Shown one piece after another: positions 16,509 through 23,645 of a stretch of DNA of 64,000 bases. Origin of the DNA: Planctomycetia bacterium (lineage in GTDB: Bacteria; Planctomycetota; UBA8108; SXIK01). The number at the start of each line of letters is the position of its first letter. Positions within the stretch are counted from its first letter, which is position 1. Below the pieces are notes generated by a model. The model had not been told where the DNA came from and searched no databases. It worked only from the letters and a program-made list of their open reading frames with translations. The stretch spans positions 1 through 64,000 of the forward strand of contig SXIK01000117.1 in assembly GCA_005772855.1 (NCBI GenBank). The letters are read 5' to 3'. Position numbers and translations under genes: made by a program.

Positions 16509-17323
16509 TGGGCCGGAGTGGGCTGGTGAGTGGACGGCACGATGGATCGGGGTCGAGTACGGCAGTGTCTCAGAAGCACCATGAAGATCGCGAGGAACAT
16601 TTTTGCCAGATAATAGACAGTCTGCCACCCGCCATGAATCGAGACTCCGCGCATGCGTGGCCGCATTATTACAGGAACTTCCCGGATCCTGAATCCCGAA
16701 AAGTGCAGCTCGAGGAGGACGTCCGAATCGGGGTAGTCCATGGGGTAGGTGTCGTCGGCATAGAAGCCAAGGACCTTTCGGTTCAGCGCCTGAAATCCCG
16801 ACGTGGGATCGGTGATGGGCTGCTTGATGAAGAAGGAGACCAGGGTTCGGAAAAACGCGATCCCTACCTTGCGCAGCGCCGGAACTTCGTACGTCACTTT
16901 TCCGGTGAAGCGAGAGCCCAGAACGACGTCCGTTTGCCCCTGTACCAGCGGCTCGAGCAGCGCGGGGATCGACTTCGGGTCGTGCTGGCAGTCGCCGTCC
17001 ATCTGGACGACGTATTTGTAGCCGTGAGCCAGCGCGTACTTGAAGCCCGACTGCACGGCGCCGCCGTAGCCCAGGTTCGAGTTCAGGTGGATGCTGCGTT
17101 GCCCCCGGGAATCGAGCACCGCCTGTGTGTGGTCCGTGGAGGCATCGTTGACGACGAGAATGTCGAAGCCGTAGTCCAGACCCAGGAGCTCGTCGAGGAC
17201 GAGCTGGATGTTCTCCTCCTCGTTGTGTGCGGGGATCACGATGAGAATCTGCTTGCGCAAGTCAGCATCCAGGAGGGTGGAGACAGGAAGCGCCTGGGTG
17301 GAGGGAGTTGTGGTGGGAGGCAT
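16505..17323 (-). CDS. Glycosyltransferase family 2 (polyprenyl-phosphate sugar transferase type)
   Basis: Taking the ATG at 17323 gives 272 residues beginning MPPTTTPSTQ; a second ATG at 17365 would overlap the upstream gene. The GT-A fold is clear: ILIVIPAHNEEENIQLVLDE near the N-terminus, DILVVNDASTDHT, GYGGAVQSGFKYAL and the metal-binding MDGDCQHDP. The C-terminal hydrophobic segment (VYYLAKMFLAIFMVLLRH) could anchor it. Enzymes of this type make polyprenyl-phosphate sugars for GT39/GT-C transferases, which fits the GT39 gene in the same operon. It is the first clear gene of a seven-gene run ending at 10565. Confidence 0.9.
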   Translation of the reverse strand: MPPTTTPSTQALPVSTLLDADLRKQILIVIPAHNEEENIQLVLDELLGLDYGFDILVVNDASTDHTQAVLDSRGQRSIHLNSNLGYGGAVQSGFKYALAHGYKYVVQMDGDCQHDPKSIPALLEPLVQGQTDVVLGSRFTGKVTYEVPALRKVGIAFFRTLVSFFIKQPITDPTSGFQALNRKVLGFYADDTYPMDYPDSDVLLELHFSGFRIREVPVIMRPRMRGVSIHGGWQTVYYLAKMFLAIFMVLLRHCRTRPRSIVPSTHQPTPAQ

Positions 17324-17348
17324 GGTTGTAGGGCTGTGGTGCGTCTGA

Positions 17349-19544
17349 TCAAAACTTCCAGCCATCGAGGGGGAGGCCAGTGTTGACGGCTGGAGTGCTC
17401 GTGCTTTGGCCTTCGGCGACAATCGACGTGAGCTGCAACTGGAGATCCTGGGAGCCGCCGCCGCCTCCACCTCCTCCGCTCTTGCAGCCACTGAAGGGCA
17501 GCAAGAGCGCCGTGACCAGGAGGATAGCTGCCGGGGCGAAGCGCACCAGGACATTCCTTCGTCTGCGCAGGAGCCAGGTCGCGGTGACGGCCACGGCAAG
17601 GGCCAGGACGGGGGCTGATTCGGCGCGTTCCCTCAAGGCCACGGCCGCCGGTGTGAACTCCGCCACGACGAAGATGTCCACAGCGGAGTCGTCGGCGACC
17701 GACTCGCGGAAGCCGTCAAAGACCACCGTGCGGATATCGGAGTCGAAGCTGCGCACGTCCCCCAGCTGACGGTCACCCGAATCGTAGGTGGCATTCCCGT
17801 TTGAGTCGGCGAAGAGCTTGAGTTGCGCGATACGTGTGCTCTCGCTGCCGGGGCCGATGGGGCTAAACAGGGCGGCAACGATGTCTTCCCCCTCGCTGCT
17901 GTCCACCGCGATGCGGCCGTGGAATGCGAGCGCGCGGTTCTTGTCGATTCGGTAACCCTCGGGGCGCTCCAGGCTTGTCACCGACGTGCTGCCTCTCAGC
18001 ACGGCTGGTGCACTGGGGAGCTTCCGGAACCGCACGGCGTCGGCCGAGACGCTCTTGTTGCCTTGCGGTGCCGTGATCGTTACCGTGCAGGAGCTCGTGA
18101 GCGGATAGACGCCTAGAGGATGCCACACACCAATACTCTTCGTCTGATCCACAAAGAAGCTGGTCGAGCCGTCAGCGTGCCGCACCTCCACGGGTACCGA
18201 CGTCGCCCGACCCTCTGTAACCGTCCACCACAGGAGCACCTCGTACTGGCCGGCCTCGGGGACGCTCGCTGTCCAGACGTAGCGGGTTCCATCCTTTGAA
18301 AAGAGAGAGCTCTTTCCGAAGGAAAATGGCGTGTCCGAAGGGGCCCAGGGCCCGATGGCCCGGGTGCCTGCGGTGCCGTTGTCGACGATCACGCCAGGGT
18401 TGGCCGTATAGGACAGGTAGACGCTCGCGGTCTCATCGTTTGCGTTGGCGACCACCACGTCCGTGGTGCCGTCCGAGTTGAAGTCCGCAGCCGCGATGCC
18501 AACGGGGGTCGTGCCGGCCTGGATGGCTGAAGGGGTTCCGTAGTCGAAGGCGCCGTGGCTCTGAGGAAAGATGGTAAAAGCGCCGGACTCGGCGTAGGTG
18601 GCGAGAAGGTCGCGGTCGCCGTCGTCGTTCATGTCGGCCTCGGCGAGATAAACTGGCTCGAGAAGAAGGATGCTTGGATTGGTGAATCGAAGAGTGTTGG
18701 CTCCCGAAAAGGTGAGAGAGCCTTCATTTTTCTCGATCGTGATAGTGTGCGACGAGTTGTTGGCGACGACCACGTCATCGAGACCGTCTCCGTTCAAGTC
18801 GGACGCGATCAGAAAGCGTGGCTCATCGCCCACCTCGTGCGGGGTGCCGGGCGTGAAGGTGCCGTCGCCGTTCCCGCTGAGCGGCGTGATGGTGTCGCCG
18901 AAGCGGTTACAGGTCAGCAGGTCCAGGATGCCGTCTGGCGTCAGGTTTGCGACAGCCAACATCTCCGGCGACTTGCCGACCGGAATTGTCGTGGAGATCG
19001 TGAAGTTGCCGTCTGCAGATCCCCGCAAGGACGTGACTTTGTCGTCGTCGTAATCCGAAGTCGCGAGGTCATTGGCGCCATCGCCGTTGAAGTCGCCGGC
19101 AACCACAAAACGTGGTCCGCCAGGAACTGAAAGTAACCTGGGGTTCTCGAACGTGCCATCGCCCTTGCCGAGAAGCACCGAGACGTCGTTGCTCGTAAAG
19201 TTGTTGGTGACTACGTCCAGGTTTGAGTCGCTATCAATGAGCGCGATCGTCACACCTTCGGGGCGCGTTCCGTTCACGGGGAAGTTGCCGGCCCTGGTGA
19301 AGATTCCGGTGCTGTTTCCAAGAAGGACGCTGATCGAGTTGCCGCCTGTTTCGCCGTCGGCGGCCGAGTTGGCCACCACAACGTCGATTTTGCCGTCCCC
19401 GTTCAAGTCGCCAAGAGCGACCGCTTCAGGTACGTGACCGACCTCGTACTGGGTCTCGGGGTCGAAGGCGATCGTCTGCGCCTCGGTGGTTGAGCCGTGG
19501 AGGATGAAACCAATAAACAACAGGCATTGCGCGAGTTTGGGCAT
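17349..19544 (-). CDS. FG-GAP/VCBS repeat surface protein
   Basis: The 731-residue product starts at 19544 with a signal peptide ending near STTEAQ. Residues about 40-385 consist of tandem FG-GAP/VCBS repeats with calcium-binding loops such as DLNGDGKIDVVVAN and DFNGDGANDLATSDYDDD. A beta-rich domain follows (about 400-510, including the ligand-binding-like WWTVTEGRATSVPVEV stretch). Near the C-terminus comes APVLALAVAVTATWLLRRRR, which looks like a membrane-spanning sorting tail. After it, unusually, the frame continues through a second hydrophobic stretch ending in a lipobox (LLLPFSGC, Cys687), a run of eight glycines and 33 more residues. A GTG at 17546 with AAGGA 8 bases upstream could start a separate small lipoprotein. 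It lies just upstream of the glycan operon. Confidence 0.88.
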   Translation of the reverse strand: MPKLAQCLLFIGFILHGSTTEAQTIAFDPETQYEVGHVPEAVALGDLNGDGKIDVVVANSAADGETGGNSISVLLGNSTGIFTRAGNFPVNGTRPEGVTIALIDSDSNLDVVTNNFTSNDVSVLLGKGDGTFENPRLLSVPGGPRFVVAGDFNGDGANDLATSDYDDDKVTSLRGSADGNFTISTTIPVGKSPEMLAVANLTPDGILDLLTCNRFGDTITPLSGNGDGTFTPGTPHEVGDEPRFLIASDLNGDGLDDVVVANNSSHTITIEKNEGSLTFSGANTLRFTNPSILLLEPVYLAEADMNDDGDRDLLATYAESGAFTIFPQSHGAFDYGTPSAIQAGTTPVGIAAADFNSDGTTDVVVANANDETASVYLSYTANPGVIVDNGTAGTRAIGPWAPSDTPFSFGKSSLFSKDGTRYVWTASVPEAGQYEVLLWWTVTEGRATSVPVEVRHADGSTSFFVDQTKSIGVWHPLGVYPLTSSCTVTITAPQGNKSVSADAVRFRKLPSAPAVLRGSTSVTSLERPEGYRIDKNRALAFHGRIAVDSSEGEDIVAALFSPIGPGSESTRIAQLKLFADSNGNATYDSGDRQLGDVRSFDSDIRTVVFDGFRESVADDSAVDIFVVAEFTPAAVALRERAESAPVLALAVAVTATWLLRRRRNVLVRFAPAAILLVTALLLPFSGCKSGGGGGGGGSQDLQLQLTSIVAEGQSTSTPAVNTGLPLDGWKF

Positions 19545-19748
19545 GGTAAGAGAGAGAATGGTTGGGGAGGGGAAGGGTTCCCAATCGTTGGGAAATGGTA
19601 GGCAAAACTCTTGAAGGCTACCACCCTGATTTTGCAGGCGCAAGGGGCAGGCCATCATGCGATTAACCTGTTTTCCTGGAGTTGAGCACAAGACGCATGG
19701 AGCACGCCGTTTGGGAAGGCAGGCACGCGGCTTGCCCTGCGGGGGGCA

Positions 19749-20309
19749 TCAGGGCTCCAGAATCTCCCGGAGCAACTCCCTCCAGCGTGAAAGAGCGGCA
19801 TCACCATACTTCTCGAGCGAGGTCGTGATCTTCTCAAGCGGCTTCTCTTTCCAGAGTTTCTGGGGAGTCTTCGAGAAAAACTTGTCGGCGACGCAGAGGA
19901 TCTTCTCTTCGAGGGAGACAGGCACGTAGTCGGCCTCGGGAAGTGGAAGGCACTGCGCGCGAACGTCTTCTCTTGTGATGCCAGAGCCCGTGTGGCGGGC
20001 GCAAACGAGTGCGTGGCGAGGCAGGCCTTCCGACTCGAGCAGCTCTTGACCCAGGATTCCGTGACGCACATAGGGCTCGGTCCCTTCGCAGAAGATTTCC
20101 GGCGCGTGGCAGAACTTGATCCCGACGTCGTGGAGCATTCCCGCTTCCGTCAAGAAGTCGAGGTCGAGAGCCGCGTTCGGACGTTTAGAGAGATAATCGA
20201 ACGCAATCGCTCGCGCCTTTTGGGTTACCAAGACCGAATGTATGACGAGAATTCGGCTGGCTTCGCTGGAAGGCCGATAATGCTTGTGAATGATCTCGAA
20301 GGGGTTCAC
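19749..20309 (-). CDS. HD-domain phosphohydrolase
   Basis: The 186-residue product has the HD metal ligands: His24 (ILVIHSVLVTQKA), the HD pair in AGMLHDVGIKFCHAPEIF, His in VRHGILGQELLE, and a later Asp in LCVADKFFSK. The order HSVLV-HD-RHG-ARHTG resembles small HDIG proteins that hydrolyse nucleotides or phosphoesters. The C-terminal third is helical. The start at 20309 gives the usual family beginning (MNPFEIIHKHY). It stands between the FG-GAP gene and the RNA methyltransferase, both minus strand, with about 100-200 base gaps. Substrate not deducible. Confidence 0.85.
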   Translation of the reverse strand: MNPFEIIHKHYRPSSEASRILVIHSVLVTQKARAIAFDYLSKRPNAALDLDFLTEAGMLHDVGIKFCHAPEIFCEGTEPYVRHGILGQELLESEGLPRHALVCARHTGSGITREDVRAQCLPLPEADYVPVSLEEKILCVADKFFSKTPQKLWKEKPLEKITTSLEKYGDAALSRWRELLREILEP

Positions 20310-20417
20310 TGGGTAGCAGGCTCCTGGGGGGTTCTGAAAAGGCCCGTGGGGCGAACAGCCACCAGTGAGTGTGCCCCCGTTCGCCCGCCTGGGGTCGCGA
20401 TTCAGCCCTCAGGGTGT

Positions 20418-21899
20418 TCATGGTGACCGACGGATGAGGAGAGCCACGGCCTCGATGTGCGAAGTGTGGGGGAACATGTCGACGGGCTGAATCTTTTCCA
20501 CATCGTAGCCAGCCTCAGCCGCGCGGGCCAGGTCTTCAGCCAGTGCCCTGGGATTGCAGGAGACGTAGACGACTCGGTTCGGCCTCAGTCTTTCCAGAAG
20601 GTACCGCATTGCCTCGGGAGGGCAGCCGTCGCGAGGCGGATCGAGTACGACGACCCCGAACCGGGCGCTGCCCGCATGCAACGCGGCCTCTTTCGCCGCT
20701 TCGCCGAGCCAGTCCTCGACACGTGATCGTACGAACCTGCAGGCATCCGGCGAGACCTTGTTGAAATGCAGGCTCGCGGTTCCGTCACTCACTGCGACTG
20801 GATTTTCCTCCACTGCGATGACGTGCTGCCCGCGCCGGGCGATTGGAATCGAAAAGAGCCCGATGCCGGCGTAGAGGTCGAGCACAGGGCCGCGCTCCGA
20901 TTCCGGCACCCACGAGAGGACGACCTTGAGGAGATTCTCGGTCGAGCGAATGCACGTCTGGAAGAAGGAACGAGGTGAAATCAGGAAGCCCGAGTCGCCC
21001 ACGGGATCAGGCAAGCGGGTGTCGCCATGGAGTTTCGTCGTCACTTTGCCGAAGAGGAAGGGGCCTGCCTTCTCGTTGATATTCAAAAAAAGCCCTGTCG
21101 GAGCCGCCGAACCTGCCGCGATCTCCCTTGTCGCGGCACGGAGCTTGCGCGAGCTGTCCTGCGTCACCACAATGGTGACTTGTGTCTGACCCGTCCGCTC
21201 GCTTGTCCGCGCGACGACGTGGCGTGCAATGCCTTGAAGTGCCTCATCGTCAGATCCAGTGACCTTGTAACGAAGCAGAGCATCGCGAACCCGAAACGCG
21301 GCGCGGTTACCCGCTTCGGCGTGCACGGGGCACTCCTCCACCTCAATGAGCTCGTGAGAGCCGTGTCGGTAGTGGCCCATCGTCAAGCTCTCCCCGTGTT
21401 GGCCTGGGCCGAGGACGAAGTGGACCTTGTTGCGGAATCCCCACGGGGCTCCCGGGTCGTGTGCATTGCCAGACCCGTCGAGGCCGATCGTCTCCTCGAT
21501 ACGAGTCACGGCCGGTGGGTGAGCTGTCTCAAAAAGTGAAACCAGCATCTGACGCTTCAGCCTGAGTTGCTCGTCATAGGCGATGTGCTGCCACCCGCAG
21601 CCTCCGCAGGGCCCGAAGTGCTTGCAGCGAGGCGTAACACGGTGAGGCGAGCGCCGGAGGATCTGGACCACTTGCGCCCGGGCAAACTTGCGATGGGTCG
21701 ACAGGACGCGGGCCCGCACTCGTTCGCCGGGGATCCCGCCCTCGAGGAAAACCACATAGTCTCCCAGGTGCCCCAGAGGGTCGCCATCGAGGGCCATGGC
21801 AGCGACATCAATGTCTATCGCGGCTCCGACACGCAGAGTTTTCCTGGGGTTTGAGACTTCTGGTTCCAAGAATTGAGGAGTCGATTTGGGGCGGCGCAT
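20418..21899 (-). CDS. 23S rRNA (uracil-C5)-methyltransferase, RlmD/RlmCD (RumA) type
   Basis: The 493-residue product has an N-terminal TRAM-like domain (about 24-85), then an iron-sulfur cluster site CKHFGPCGGCGWQH with Cys92, Cys98 and Cys101; the fourth ligand is probably in VEECPVHAEA. The SAM-dependent methyltransferase half follows: PVLDLYAGIGLFSIPIA (motif I), VVLDPPRDG and the catalytic cysteine region VYVSCNPRALAEDLA. These features define the TrmA/RlmC/RlmD family, which methylates uracil C5 in rRNA or tRNA. The site cannot be fixed from sequence; the iron-sulfur motif favours an RlmD-like or RlmCD-like enzyme. About 40-50 residues longer than E. coli RlmD. Confidence 0.9.
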   Translation of the reverse strand: MRRPKSTPQFLEPEVSNPRKTLRVGAAIDIDVAAMALDGDPLGHLGDYVVFLEGGIPGERVRARVLSTHRKFARAQVVQILRRSPHRVTPRCKHFGPCGGCGWQHIAYDEQLRLKRQMLVSLFETAHPPAVTRIEETIGLDGSGNAHDPGAPWGFRNKVHFVLGPGQHGESLTMGHYRHGSHELIEVEECPVHAEAGNRAAFRVRDALLRYKVTGSDDEALQGIARHVVARTSERTGQTQVTIVVTQDSSRKLRAATREIAAGSAAPTGLFLNINEKAGPFLFGKVTTKLHGDTRLPDPVGDSGFLISPRSFFQTCIRSTENLLKVVLSWVPESERGPVLDLYAGIGLFSIPIARRGQHVIAVEENPVAVSDGTASLHFNKVSPDACRFVRSRVEDWLGEAAKEAALHAGSARFGVVVLDPPRDGCPPEAMRYLLERLRPNRVVYVSCNPRALAEDLARAAEAGYDVEKIQPVDMFPHTSHIEAVALLIRRSP

Positions 21900-21924
21900 G
21901 AAGGTTTGAAGCGGCGCAAGAATA

Positions 21925-22251
21925 TCAGTTGTCGAAAAAAAAGTATCGTCTCAAGGTTTCGGGAGTCGGCTGCCTTGTGACGAGGCTCACCGTGATGGTA
22001 ACGAGCCAGGACGCCGACAACGAGAAGAGGAGCGCCATGACCCAGCCGTTCTTGTAGATGAGCGCAGGGAAGCCCATGAAGCTTCCACCGCTGATGGCTG
22101 TCGCCGCGAAAGAGATCGCAAGCACCCAGGCGCCGAGCTGTCGGTTACCGAGAAAACACTCCTTCACGAAGTGCCTGCCGCTCATGAATCGATGCGCGGC
22201 CCAACCAAGCCCGGCGACGCCAAGGAGGTAGATGACAAAAGCGGTCAGCAT
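21925..22251 (-). pseudogene. Internally deleted sodium/solute (PanF-like) symporter
   Basis: The open frame encodes only 108 residues, where the family has about 480. Residues 1-73 are a good N-terminus of a sodium:solute symporter: first helix LTAFVIYLLGVAGLGW, then the conserved CFLGNRQLGAWVLAISFAAT and AISGGSFMGFPALIYKNGW. Residues about 76-105 (SASWLVTITVSLVTRQPTPE, ending TLRRYFF) look like the last helix and tail of the same family. Roughly 370 residues in between are missing without loss of frame. The two ends alone cannot form the ten-plus-helix LeuT fold, so transport is not expected. It follows its usual partner type, a YhdT-like gene, by three bases. An assembly collapse is an alternative explanation. 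Confidence 0.7.
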
Positions 22252-22254
22252 CGT

Positions 22255-22584
22255 TCAGCTCCCGACACTCCTGTCGTCCCGTTCGGCTCCAAGGTCGTCA
22301 TCCTGAAGAATCCACGCTCCAAAGACCAGGGTGACGACCACGGCCGCGAGCCATGGCAGAGCGATTCCCCAGAAGATCCAGCTGGGCAGGCCGGCGCGGA
22401 TCGCAATCTGGGTGGCTTGAGCTCCGCTCGTTTCAGGCAAGACCGGCCGCGCTTCTCCTGCGGCCTGATATCCGAGCAGCGCGCAGCAACCGATGACCCA
22501 GACAAGAAACCCGAGCCAGATTCCGAGCACGACCACGGCTTCTCTGCGAGCATTCTTCAGGAGACGAGAGGCAGGTGTTCCCAT
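22255..22584 (-). CDS. YhdT-like (DUF997) small membrane protein
   Basis: The 109-residue product has two long hydrophobic segments (about residues 16-38 and 68-90), a basic start (LLKNARREAVVVLGIW) and an acidic tail just after the second helix (WILQDDDLG). This is the layout of YhdT/DUF997 proteins, which are encoded beside PanF-type symporters. The following gene, three bases on, is the remnant of such a symporter. If the symporter is dead, this partner is probably drifting too, although its own frame is intact. Family assignment rests on topology, the RRE start and the acidic tail, so it is moderately sure. Confidence 0.65.
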   Translation of the reverse strand: MGTPASRLLKNARREAVVVLGIWLGFLVWVIGCCALLGYQAAGEARPVLPETSGAQATQIAIRAGLPSWIFWGIALPWLAAVVVTLVFGAWILQDDDLGAERDDRSVGS

Positions 22585-22698
22585 TGTGAGGAATGTCGTT
22601 TTCGAGTTTCGGTGTCGTCAGGGACTGAAGCGTAATTTCAAGGCTTCTTGAGTAATGCCAATGAATACCACTCTTCAATTGCCTTGGCACGGGATTGT

Positions 22699-22802
22699 GA
22701 TGCCCTGCGCAGCCATGACTGGGATCGTGACCAATGCTCCCTCACCATCGGCGCCGGAGGCGCCGGGTTCGGGGGAAGTCTACCTCCCCGGCCAGGAGTA
22801 CA
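22699..22802 (-). repeat. Dispersed intergenic element, copy 2
   Basis: Read on the minus strand it starts TGTACTCC, then GGGGAGGTAGACTTCCCC (hairpin), CGGCGCCTCCGGCGCCGAT (core), GAGCATTGGTCACGAT and TCATGGCTGCGCAGGGCA. Each block lines up with copies 3-5. It lies in the 230-base gap between the SRPBCC gene and the YhdT-like gene, with the element's left end toward the SRPBCC stop. Unlike copies 3, 4 and 5, no gene starts just beyond its left end. Confidence 0.65.
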
Positions 22803-22814
22803 GGATTGCGACCG

Positions 22815-23351
22815 TTACTTTCCGCCCTCGGCGAGCGCCTTCAGCCGGTCGAGCCCCTTCTGAAAGTCGGGGCCCATCAGCTTGTCCATGAGCAGGTTGA
22901 AGTAGCGCTTGACGGGGTTCGCTCCAGCGTCGCCCTCATTGGTCCAGGTGACCTTGGTGGCGGCGTCAGCGGCTTCGAATCGGATCGCTCCAGTGGACTT
23001 GTACCTCCCGTTTTCGAAGTCCAGGTCATAGGTAATCCCTTTCGCTGGATCTGCCGAGCTGATCGTGAAGAGTCCCTGGCCCGACTTCTCGCCCTTCCAG
23101 GTCATCTGGGCTCCAGCACCCTTCTCTGCGCCTGAAAATGTGCGATGAAGGGTAGGGTCCATATCCTTGTTCCACGCGGTCCACTCCTCCCAGCGTCTCA
23201 AGTCGGCAACAAGAGCATGAAGCGCCTCTGGTCTTGCATTTACACTGACGGAACGCTCGACATGGTACCTGGATGGGAGCAGAAACGAGGCGCCCACGGC
23301 GATCAAGACGAGCACAACCACAAGGATAAAGAGCTTCTTGAGAAAACGCAC
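22815..23351 (-). CDS. SRPBCC family protein (START/polyketide-cyclase fold)
   Basis: The 178-residue product has an N-terminal hydrophobic signal anchor (LFILVVVLVLIAVGASFLL, residues 7-25) and then the SRPBCC pattern: YHVERSVSVNARPEALHALV, WEEWTAWNKDMDPTL, and a long C-terminal helix MDKLMGPDFQKGLDRLKALA. Proteins of this class bind hydrophobic ligands; many small membrane-anchored versions are uncharacterised. No catalytic residue can be named. The gene stands alone on the minus strand, with an element of the dispersed repeat family directly downstream. Confidence 0.88.
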   Translation of the reverse strand: MRFLKKLFILVVVLVLIAVGASFLLPSRYHVERSVSVNARPEALHALVADLRRWEEWTAWNKDMDPTLHRTFSGAEKGAGAQMTWKGEKSGQGLFTISSADPAKGITYDLDFENGRYKSTGAIRFEAADAATKVTWTNEGDAGANPVKRYFNLLMDKLMGPDFQKGLDRLKALAEGGK

Positions 23352-23540
23352 GACACTCCCTTTCTATACGCGCAAGCCTGTGGACTGAACTCGACAAGGT
23401 TCATCAAGCGCCCGAAAAACTATTGGAGCGTGTTGTGGCTCGCGACGCAAGGATTGAACCTCTGGCTTGGCCACCAGCGTGAAGACGACTTCTCGAAAGT
23501 TCCCATCATGCAAGCACAATGACAAAACACCAGTAATGTA

Positions 23541-23569
23541 TTGACAGACATAACTGTCTGTGCTTACAT
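23541..23569 (+). promoter_or_regulatory. Promoter with palindromic operator
   Basis: A consensus -35 hexamer TTGACA (23541-23546) is followed 17 bases later by TTACAT (23564-23569), a weak -10. Overlapping the -35 and spacer is a perfect inverted repeat with 7-bp arms and a 4-bp centre: ACAGACA-TAAC-TGTCTGT at 23544-23561. This size and position are typical of operators for small dimeric repressors such as the TetR family. The promoter points to the lipoprotein gene at 23646. No regulator gene of that kind is in the window. Confidence 0.55.
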
Positions 23570-23645
23570 TTGGTAATCGTGTTTGGCCTGCCGTGCCGGA
23601 GTTGGCAGGAGAAGTGTTCATGGTGGTCTGACTCAAGGAGGATTC

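Noticed and set aside
16379-17386. Long plus-strand frame (335 residues) antisense to GT2 and deacetylase
   Set aside because: A mirror frame of GC-rich coding DNA; both minus-strand genes have full family motifs.
23440-23470. GGTTCAATCC on the minus strand, resembling a tRNA T-loop
   Set aside because: The flanking bases do not form the 5-bp T stem, and no acceptor or anticodon arm could be found in the surrounding sequence.
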